Below are positions 1-6,541 of a stretch of 18,103 bases of DNA, piece by piece (position 1 is the first letter of the stretch; each line of letters opens with the position of its first letter). The position numbers and the translations under genes were made by a program. The DNA is from Eubacterium sp. (GTDB lineage: Bacteria > Bacillota_A > Clostridia > Lachnospirales > Lachnospiraceae). The notes beneath the pieces are model-generated. The model made no database searches. It was not told the origin of the DNA and saw only the letters and a program-made list of their open reading frames with translations. Location of the stretch: the NCBI GenBank assembly GCA_024687845.1, contig JAILEL010000150.1, positions 1 to 18,103 on the forward strand, written 5' to 3'.

Positions 1-1
1 T

Positions 2-2449
2 CTTCCGATGAGCCCACAGCAGATGGAATATCTGAGAAGACAGAGAAACCAGCAGGCCATTAATCAGCAGTACGGCCAGCAGGGCTACAACCCACAGCAG
101 TATGGTCAGCAAGGTGTAAGTCCGCAGCAGTATGGTCAGCAGGGCATAAACCAGCAGTACGGCCAGCAGGGCATAAACCAGCAGTACGGCCAGCAGGGCG
201 TAAACCCACAGCAGTATGGCCAGCAGAGCGTTAACCCACAGCGGTACGGTCAGCAGGGAATTAACCAGCAATATGGCCAGCAGGGCGTAAGTCCGCAGCA
301 GTACGGCCAGCAGGGCGTAAACCGGCAGCAATATGGCCAGCAAGGCGTAAGTCCGCAGCAGTATGGTCAGTCCAGCCGTGGACAGAATATAGGAACTGGT
401 CAGCTTGCTCAGTATGTTCAACAGCAGAAGGGACCACAGGGAACTTATCAAAGCGGGGTTGGTCAGCAGGGAGGATATAGTCAGCCAGGAGGATATGGTC
501 AAGGACAACCGGGCTTCGGCCAACCATCAGGCTTCGGTCAGCCGTTATATGGAAATCCGCCTTTTTCACAGAAAATAAAGAGTTTTACAGATAAATTAAA
601 TATAAAAGTCCTTGGCATAGCTGGTGGTGCTATAGCAGGGGCAGTAATAATCGGTGTGGTTGCATTTAACTTATATTTCACACCGGAAAGAAGAGTCCTA
701 AAGGCAATAAAGGATACCTATAATCAGGATTATATAGCAGAGAGTTTTCTGTTTGAAGAAAAAACTGGTGCGATGTCGCTAGTTCATGAGATGCTTAAAG
801 GTGGCGGTAAGGCAGAGGGCACCATATCAATGACTGAAAATGGAAGCAAGATTGATTATGAAGCAAGCGTAAGCAGAAATTCAAAGAATGCTTCTGTTTT
901 GTTAAAGTGCGATGAGGATGGTGAAAAAACAGAGTATCTCATAGCAGGTGATAAGGATAATACATATTTTACAAATGATGATCTTGATGGATTTTTAGCT
1001 ATAAGAAATAAGAATATTTACGAACAGTTCAATTCCTGCCCTATGACAGATGATAAGATACATTATTCTGATGACATATCTATTGACTGGTTTGATGAAA
1101 GAATAATAAAATCTGAGAATTTAGATAATGAATTAAAGGAAGCAACGAAGAAGCTTACTAACGATCTTCAGGATGTGATGGATGCTAAAAAAAGTGGAAA
1201 GCAGGCTGTTTCTATTGGAGATAAGGTTGTAAATGTAAAGAGTTATTCGATCGATATCGGCAAAAATGATTCACAGCGCATACTGGATGATCTTGGGGAC
1301 ATCTATAAAGTACAGTTAAAGAAAAATGGAGCAAATATTAACGCATTTATCAGTCCGGATGATTACGACCAGGCTATAGAAGACAGTATTCAGGATATCA
1401 AGGATCATCTGAATAGTGGTATTGAGGCAAATGTATCTATTTATCACGGAAAGATTGCTTCTATGGAACTTTTCTTTGACATTTCTGAAAATGGCAGTGT
1501 TACCAAATGTTCTTTATATAATTATAACGAAGGCGCGAAGAATATTCTGACTGATTTTACATTTCATTTAAATACAAAGGGAAATGGTAAAGAAGAGGAT
1601 ATTTTCCTATATAGAAAAAGAGAAAAATCAGAAAACTACAGTACTGAAAAGTATGACATGAGAACCGAAGAAAATGGAAGTGTCAGAGACACTGCTTCAG
1701 CGGAATTCGAAATAAACAAGAATAATGACATCATGATAACGGCGTCCTCAAATGATGGATATGACAGAAATGAAATCAAGATTGAGGGAGCAGTTAAAAA
1801 TCTTAAAAAGGGCAGATCCTTTGAGCTCGTTATAGATAGTGTGAGTCTGTCTGATAATAATTATAGTGATTTTAATGCAGATATAACTCTGGATAAAGCT
1901 GCATCAAAAGCGAGTCCTGAAATAGTTTCATCTTCAGAAGATATTTTATATATTCTTGACGCTACAGAGGATGAATATAATAGTTTTATGGATTCACATT
2001 CAAGGAACGGTAGAGAACTATTTCCTGGACTTTTTTCCGGTTCCAAGTCAGATGATATAGCATCAGCAGAAACTATCTGTACAGCATCGAGCGCAGCAAT
2101 GGCAAACGAGGATGCATATGAAGAGGTATGTGAAGCCATGTATTCCTCCTGGACAACAACTGATTGCGATGGAGTAGTAGTTTATCTGATAGCTACAAGT
2201 GAGAAGGATACAAAAGAATTTAAAGCAGCAGATGGAATAAGTGGAGTCTATACATATCTTGATGAGGTTAATCGAAATCTTGAAAATGAATATCCTCAGA
2301 TAAAGTATAAGTCTGATTCAGGAAATGGAAAGCCTAAGTACTGGAGTATTGGCATAGGTGATGATAGCAGAACCTATGTTTTCATAGGAACTGATGGTAA
2401 TCCATTTGCCTATGAACTGCAGAGAGATATATGTAATGAATATAAATAA
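2..2449 (+). CDS. Membrane-anchored protein with cytoplasmic YGQQ-repeat domain, probably 5'-partial
   Basis: The function is not recognised. The frame is open to the left edge; the first ATG is at 8, but with only seven bases upstream no ribosome site can be judged, so the true start may lie outside the window (similar proteins often begin with a zinc ribbon). Counting from ATG 8: residues 22-118 are ten tandem 9-10 residue units of the type [10 protein letters not shown], followed by a Gly/Gln/Tyr/Pro-rich stretch to about 190. Residues 201-224 form one transmembrane helix preceded by basic residues. Residues 225-813 are a Ser/Asn/Asp/Lys-rich domain expected to lie outside the cell, with no enzymatic motif that I recognise. 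There is no signal peptide, and the basic side suggests the N-terminus stays in the cytoplasm. The folate gene starts 2 bases after the stop, so the two are probably co-transcribed. The reading frame is certain; the role is unknown. Confidence 0.85.
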   Translation, partial: LPMSPQQMEYLRRQRNQQAINQQYGQQGYNPQQYGQQGVSPQQYGQQGINQQYGQQGINQQYGQQGVNPQQYGQQSVNPQRYGQQGINQQYGQQGVSPQQYGQQGVNRQQYGQQGVSPQQYGQSSRGQNIGTGQLAQYVQQQKGPQGTYQSGVGQQGGYSQPGGYGQGQPGFGQPSGFGQPLYGNPPFSQKIKSFTDKLNIKVLGIAGGAIAGAVIIGVVAFNLYFTPERRVLKAIKDTYNQDYIAESFLFEEKTGAMSLVHEMLKGGGKAEGTISMTENGSKIDYEASVSRNSKNASVLLKCDEDGEKTEYLIAGDKDNTYFTNDDLDGFLAIRNKNIYEQFNSCPMTDDKIHYSDDISIDWFDERIIKSENLDNELKEATKKLTNDLQDVMDAKKSGKQAVSIGDKVVNVKSYSIDIGKNDSQRILDDLGDIYKVQLKKNGANINAFISPDDYDQAIEDSIQDIKDHLNSGIEANVSIYHGKIASMELFFDISENGSVTKCSLYNYNEGAKNILTDFTFHLNTKGNGKEEDIFLYRKREKSENYSTEKYDMRTEENGSVRDTASAEFEINKNNDIMITASSNDGYDRNEIKIEGAVKNLKKGRSFELVIDSVSLSDNNYSDFNADITLDKAASKASPEIVSSSEDILYILDATEDEYNSFMDSHSRNGRELFPGLFSGSKSDDIASAETICTASSAAMANEDAYEEVCEAMYSSWTTTDCDGVVVYLIATSEKDTKEFKAADGISGVYTYLDEVNRNLENEYPQIKYKSDSGNGKPKYWSIGIGDDSRTYVFIGTDGNPFAYELQRDICNEYK
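71..361 (+). repeat. Tandem 27/30-bp coding repeat (10 units)
   Basis: Ten consecutive units of 30 or 27 bases, each starting with a TAY-GGY-CAG-CAG type core, encode YGQQG(V/I/Y)(N/S)PQQ or the shorter YGQQGINQQ. Unit lengths in residues are 10, 10, 9, 9, 10, 10, 9, 10, 10, 10, and an eleventh partial unit (YGQSS) follows. Neighbouring units are nearly identical at the DNA level, as expected of a repeat that changes copy number by slippage or recombination, and the length changes stay in frame. Confidence 0.9.
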
Positions 2450-2451
2450 AG

Positions 2452-3114
2452 ATGAATGAAACTAATTTAAAACGTGAAATAAGAAAGATAAGCAGAAATA
2501 ATAGAAATAGTATTTCTGAGGATGAGCAAAACGAGAAGTCTCAGGTTATCTGCAATAAAATCATCACTCTTGATCAATATAAGGAAGCGGATGTTATCCT
2601 CGCATACATGAGTACGGGGAGTGAGGTAAGGCTCCAGAGATTGATAGATGATTCTATCAGGAAGGGAAAAAAAGTTTATATTCCCAAGGTAATAGATGGC
2701 AAGAGGATGGAATTCTATCTGTATGATGGCAACCTCGAGGAAGGTGCTTACGGAATTCGTGAACCAGCAGATACAGATGAGAGCAAACTGTTTACGATTA
2801 GACGACCTTCCTGTTCGATAGAAAATATGGAGAGTTCAGAATATCCATTAGAAAAAATACTCATAATCATGCCTGGACTAGCATTTGATCATAATAGAAA
2901 CAGGCTTGGGTATGGTGGCGGATATTATGACAGATATCTCAGAAAAAAAGCGAGACGTTATGAAACTGTACATTACGAGACAAAATATGGTAATGTATCA
3001 GACGGAATAACTACGGTTGCAGTGGCATATGATATTCAGATAATCGAAAATGTACCAACTGATGAGTTTGATATCAGACCAGATATAATAATTTCGGAAA
3101 GTAAGAGACTCTGA
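2452..3114 (+). CDS. 5-formyltetrahydrofolate cyclo-ligase (methenyl-THF synthetase)
   Basis: The enzyme converts 5-formyltetrahydrofolate and ATP to 5,10-methenyltetrahydrofolate in the cytoplasm, returning the storage or inhibitory form of folate to the one-carbon pool. The N-terminus has the family's basic helix (LKREIRKISRNNR) and the substrate-pocket stretch ILAYMSTGSEV. The C-terminal signature is clear: MPGLAFD followed by RLGYGGGYYDRYL, the phosphate-binding glycine loop. At 220 residues it is slightly longer than the usual 180-200, with extra residues around 105-130 and after the glycine loop. The start lies 2 bases past the preceding stop and lacks a strong Shine-Dalgarno sequence, so translation may be coupled to the upstream gene. 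The family assignment is firm; homologues are called ygfA/fau in E. coli and yqgN in Bacillus. Confidence 0.93.
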   Translation: MNETNLKREIRKISRNNRNSISEDEQNEKSQVICNKIITLDQYKEADVILAYMSTGSEVRLQRLIDDSIRKGKKVYIPKVIDGKRMEFYLYDGNLEEGAYGIREPADTDESKLFTIRRPSCSIENMESSEYPLEKILIIMPGLAFDHNRNRLGYGGGYYDRYLRKKARRYETVHYETKYGNVSDGITTVAVAYDIQIIENVPTDEFDIRPDIIISESKRL

Positions 3115-3176
3115 CCTGAATAATATCTTATATCCCAGAGCCGTTAATTGTTTCAATATATTTATGAGGTAAGATT

Positions 3177-4958
3177 ATGAAACAATTTCAATTTAATTAT
3201 GATAATAATGATAACCTGTTAAAAAGCTTAAGAAAGATAAAACAGTGGTGTAGTTCTTCTGTAACTTCGGCTGTTTTTTTCAGGATATACACGGAAGATT
3301 TAGATAGGGGTGTAATTTCAGATATTTGCAGCACAATATCTAAGGAAATACCGGATGCTTGTTATATGGGTTCATCTACAAATGGAAACATAATGATGGG
3401 CGATTTTGCCGGTAGCCCCATAACAATTATCTGTACAGTATATGAGTATCCATCTACGAAGATTAAGATTCTTCAATATCCACTATCGGATATGCAGACA
3501 ATAAATGTAATAAACAGCTTAATGGAAGAGCTGGACAATCTTCCATGGGTTAAGGCTATTATGCTCAATACTACTATCAGAGGAATGTCTATGACTTCCT
3601 TGTGCGAGCATCTGAGTTTGATAAAGAAGGATATACAGATTTTCGGTGGTGGGGCATTTTCGGCTGATATGAATGAGAATGCTGCATTTGTATTTTCTTC
3701 AGTTGGTGAAGTATCAGACCATGCAATAGTTTTTGCACTCATTGGTGGTGAGGACTATTATATCAAAACCAGTTTCATAACAGGATGGAAACCTCTCGGT
3801 AAAGAACTTCTGGTAACAAAAGCTAAAGGACCGATTCTCTACGAACTGGACGGAAAGCCTGCTTATGAAACCTATTATAAATATCTGAATATTAAGAATG
3901 ATGAGAATTTCTTTGTCAATACTTTGGAATTTCCGTTCATTTATAATCATAAAGGAATTGATATACTGAGAGCTCCGATAGCAAGTAATGATGATGGCTC
4001 ACTAACGATGACGGCAGATATTGAACAAAATGCAAAGGCAAGGATTTCCTATGGTGATCCATGGACGATTCTTGAGAGCGTAAATGAAGAATCTTTTGAA
4101 TTTCAGAAGTTTATTCCGGAATCTATTACTATATTTTCCTGCGCAGCAAGAAGAACCTTCTGGGGACTGGATGAAATAGGAAATGAATCACTTCCATTTC
4201 AGTCTCTGGCACCGACCTCAGGATTTTATACCTCGGGAGAATTCCTTAGAACAGATGGAGAGGTCAATCAGCATAACGTAACTCTTGTTATTGGAGCTGA
4301 AAGAGAGGGCGAACCATCTGAATCCAATATTGCTGAGCTGAACCTGAAAAAGGGAAAATTCTCTGGCAAGGTTTCGATGATCAACCGTCTTGCAACATTT
4401 ATCCAGGCTGCAACTCAGGAACTTGAAGAAGCAAATGATGAGCTTGAGAGAATGGCAATATCTGATGGACTGACAAAGCTTTATAACAGAGGAGAGATAC
4501 AGCGCAGAATCCAGGAAAAAGCTCATGAGGCTGAGACTGTAAGCTTTTATACCAGAAAGAAATCAGGAACCTCGCTTATCATGATTGATATAGATGACTT
4601 CAAGAAGGTAAATGACACATATGGCCATAAAGAAGGTGACATAGTACTTCAGGGCTTATCCCAGATGCTTATGGATGAGATAGATAAAAATGCACCAGGA
4701 GCTTCTGCCGGCAGATGGGGTGGTGAGGAGTTCATGATACTTCTCCCGGGATCAGACGAGAAGGCTGCAACAGAAATCGCAGAATTATTCAGAAGCAGAT
4801 TTGCAGAAATAGAATTCCCGAACGCAAAGCATAGAACCATCAGCGTTGGAGTTACCGAGCTGATAGATGGTGAAGACGTAGATGTCGGATGTATGAGAGT
4901 AGATGACGCACTTTACGAAGCCAAAAGAACAGGCAAGAATAAAGTGGTAGTGATGTAG
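3177..4958 (+). CDS. FIST-domain diguanylate cyclase (GGDEF)
   Basis: A predicted cytoplasmic sensor that makes cyclic di-GMP from two GTP. Residues about 30-220 fit the FIST N-terminal domain and about 225-390 the FIST C-terminal domain, including IFSCAARR near 319-326, which matches that domain's conserved SC-x-x-R core. FIST is a ligand-binding sensory domain thought to bind small molecules such as amino acids. A short coiled-coil linker (about 405-427) leads to a GGDEF domain at 428-593 with the DGLTKLYNR entry motif, metal-binding DIDDFKKVNDTYGH at 471-484 and the active-site loop GGEEF at 515-519, so catalysis is expected. The inhibitory RxxD site that should precede the loop is absent (APGA there). 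There are no membrane segments. The ATG is preceded by GAGGTAAG. It sits 62 bases after the folate gene and could be co-transcribed with it. The ligand is unknown. Confidence 0.92.
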   Translation: MKQFQFNYDNNDNLLKSLRKIKQWCSSSVTSAVFFRIYTEDLDRGVISDICSTISKEIPDACYMGSSTNGNIMMGDFAGSPITIICTVYEYPSTKIKILQYPLSDMQTINVINSLMEELDNLPWVKAIMLNTTIRGMSMTSLCEHLSLIKKDIQIFGGGAFSADMNENAAFVFSSVGEVSDHAIVFALIGGEDYYIKTSFITGWKPLGKELLVTKAKGPILYELDGKPAYETYYKYLNIKNDENFFVNTLEFPFIYNHKGIDILRAPIASNDDGSLTMTADIEQNAKARISYGDPWTILESVNEESFEFQKFIPESITIFSCAARRTFWGLDEIGNESLPFQSLAPTSGFYTSGEFLRTDGEVNQHNVTLVIGAEREGEPSESNIAELNLKKGKFSGKVSMINRLATFIQAATQELEEANDELERMAISDGLTKLYNRGEIQRRIQEKAHEAETVSFYTRKKSGTSLIMIDIDDFKKVNDTYGHKEGDIVLQGLSQMLMDEIDKNAPGASAGRWGGEEFMILLPGSDEKAATEIAELFRSRFAEIEFPNAKHRTISVGVTELIDGEDVDVGCMRVDDALYEAKRTGKNKVVVM

Positions 4959-4979
4959 GAATTGTTATAAAAGACGGTA

Positions 4980-5008
4980 TTTACATATTTATTTAAATGT
5001 TGTATATT
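4980..5008 (+). promoter_or_regulatory. Sigma-A-type promoter of purA
   Basis: TTTACA (4980-4985) is separated by 17 bases from TATATT (5003-5008). Both boxes are close to consensus and the spacing is ideal. Transcription would start near 5015, leaving a leader of about 105 bases before the GTG start of purA. I see no purine-riboswitch core or terminator hairpin in that leader. Confidence 0.6.
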
Positions 5009-5103
5009 AGAAACGTTGTGTTTGCGGGGCGGTTTATATTTTCAGAAGAAATAGCAGACACAGGTGAGATATTAAGGTAAAAATTGATTCTTTATGTAAA
5101 AAA

Positions 5104-5122
5104 GAAGGAGGCTACGATAGTG
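5104..5122 (+). promoter_or_regulatory. Ribosome binding site fixing the purA GTG start
   Basis: GAAGGAGG at 5104-5111 is a near-perfect Shine-Dalgarno sequence, 8 bases before GTG at 5120-5122. It rules out the longer in-frame reading from TTG 5084, which would place this site inside the coding region. Confidence 0.85.
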
Positions 5123-6397
5123 GTAACTGCAGTTGTAGGTGCTAACTGGGGCGACGAAGGAAAAGGTAAAATAACAGATATGCTTGCTGAAAAGGCTGAT
5201 ATAGTTATCAGATTTCAGGGCGGAGCTAATGCTGGACACACAATTATAAATGACTATGGAAGATTTGCTCTTCATACTCTTCCATCTGGTGTGTTCTATA
5301 ACCATACTACAAGTATTATAGGAAATGGTGTTGCACTTGATATTCCTAAGCTTTTTAAAGAAATTAAGGCTATTGAAGAAGGTGGTGTTCCAACACCGAA
5401 GATTCTTGTTTCAGACAGAGCACAGATGGTTATGCCGTATCATGTTCTTCTTGATACTTATGAAGAAGAACGTCTTGCAGGCGCTTCATTTGGATCAACC
5501 AAATCGGGTATAGCTCCATTTTACTCAGATAAATATGCAAAAATAGGTTTCCAGGTTTCAGAGCTTTTTGCTGATGAAACTACATTAAAAGAGAAAATTG
5601 AAAGAGTTATTGCTCAGAAGAATGTGCTTCTCGAGCATCTCTATCACAAGCCTCTTCTTACAGTTGATGAGGTTTATGCAACTCTTATGGAATATAAAGA
5701 AATGGTAGAGCCATACGTATGTGATGTTTCTGCATATCTTTACAATGCACTTAAGGAAGGAAAAAATGTACTCCTTGAGGGACAGCTTGGTTCTATGAAA
5801 GATCCAGATCACGGAATCTATCCAATGGTTACATCTTCCTCGACACTTGCAGGATATGGTGCAATCGGAGCTGGTATTCCTCCATATGAGATTAAGAGAG
5901 TTGTTACTGTATGTAAGGCTTACTCAAGTGCAGTAGGTGCAGGCGAATTCGTAAGTGAGATATTTGGTGAAGAAGCTGACCTTCTTAGAACCCATGGTGG
6001 AGATAAGGGAGAGTTTGGTGCAACAACAGGACGTCCTCGTCGTATGGGATGGTTTGACTGTGTAGCATCAAAATATGGTTGCCGCCTTCAGGGTACAACA
6101 GATGTTGCATTTACAGTACTTGATGCACTCGGATATCTGGATGAGATTCCGGTTTGTGTAGGCTATGAAGTAGATGGCGAGGTTACAACAGACTTCCCTG
6201 TAACAACTAAGCTTAAAAATGCTAAGCCGGTATATAAGGTACTTCCAGGATGGAAATGCGACATTCGTGGCATAACCAAGTATGAAGACCTTCCGGAAAA
6301 CTGCCGTAACTATATCGAATTCATTGAGAAAGAGATAGGCTTCCCTATTACTATGATAAGTAATGGTCCAGGAAGACATGAGATTATTTATAGATAA
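5120..6397 (+). CDS. purA: Adenylosuccinate synthetase, divergent clostridial type
   Basis: Catalyses IMP + aspartate + GTP to adenylosuccinate, the committed step to AMP, in the cytoplasm. The GTG start gives 425 residues (the family is about 430). Visible motifs: the N-terminal GTP loop GDEGKGK (11-17), GANAGHT (35-41), the IMP region DPDHGIYPMVTSSS (228-241), KAYSSAVGAGEF (266-277), and GATTGRPRRMGWFD (300-313). It is not a textbook copy: compared with E. coli PurA as I remember it, the GAQG turn, whose glutamine contacts IMP, reads GQLG (221-224); the dimer-contact arginine in the RRG stretch is Lys; and the guanine-binding TKLD reads TVLD. I believe these changes mark a known clostridial lineage and expect activity. 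The gene is probably monocistronic, with its own promoter and terminator. Confidence 0.95.
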   Translation: MVTAVVGANWGDEGKGKITDMLAEKADIVIRFQGGANAGHTIINDYGRFALHTLPSGVFYNHTTSIIGNGVALDIPKLFKEIKAIEEGGVPTPKILVSDRAQMVMPYHVLLDTYEEERLAGASFGSTKSGIAPFYSDKYAKIGFQVSELFADETTLKEKIERVIAQKNVLLEHLYHKPLLTVDEVYATLMEYKEMVEPYVCDVSAYLYNALKEGKNVLLEGQLGSMKDPDHGIYPMVTSSSTLAGYGAIGAGIPPYEIKRVVTVCKAYSSAVGAGEFVSEIFGEEADLLRTHGGDKGEFGATTGRPRRMGWFDCVASKYGCRLQGTTDVAFTVLDALGYLDEIPVCVGYEVDGEVTTDFPVTTKLKNAKPVYKVLPGWKCDIRGITKYEDLPENCRNYIEFIEKEIGFPITMISNGPGRHEIIYR

Positions 6398-6433
6398 TCG
6401 TGTATATAAGCTTATTTAAGCTTGCATAATTCT

Positions 6434-6467
6434 AAAGACCGCTGCAGATGATTCTGTGGCGGTTTTT
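6434..6467 (+). terminator. Rho-independent terminator of purA
   Basis: A stem of about 15 base pairs (6434-6448 with 6453-6467, GC-rich core ACCGCTGCAGA, three G-U wobbles) closes a four-base TGAT loop. The right arm runs into TTTTT at 6463-6467, followed by GGTTT. It lies 37 bases after the purA stop. Confidence 0.85.
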
Positions 6468-6491
6468 GGTTTAAAAAAAACTATTTAATGG

Positions 6492-6538
6492 TATAATAAT
6501 CTATGGGTTTTAATAAAAAGACAGATGAGGAGAAAATG
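6492..6538 (+). promoter_or_regulatory. -10 element and ribosome site of the GH3 gene
   Basis: TATAAT at 6492-6497 is a perfect -10 box; the best -35 (TTGGTT, 6466-6471) is weak and 20 bases away. Initiation would fall near 6504, so the upstream in-frame ATG at 6503 would lack a leader. GAGGAG at 6527-6532 lies 9 bases before ATG 6542, supporting that start. Confidence 0.6.
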
Positions 6539-6541
6539 CTT

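Noticed and set aside
71..373. Possible CRISPR array or intergenic tandem repeat
   Set aside because: Units are contiguous without spacers and keep the reading frame, so this is a protein-coding repeat.
5084..5119. Longer purA start at TTG 5084
   Set aside because: It would place the near-perfect Shine-Dalgarno GAAGGAGG inside the coding region and add 12 residues before the family's usual N-terminus.
5015..5119. Purine riboswitch in the purA leader
   Set aside because: I could not find the paired stems and conserved junction of a purine riboswitch, nor a terminator hairpin.
6408..6423. AAGCTT...AAGCTT dyad after purA as a second terminator
   Set aside because: AT-rich stem without a following T-tract; the GC-rich hairpin at 6434-6467 is the better terminator.
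6503..6541. Earlier GH3 start at ATG 6503
   Set aside because: It lies at the likely transcription start after TATAAT 6492-6497, has no ribosome site, and would put acidic residues before the signal peptide.
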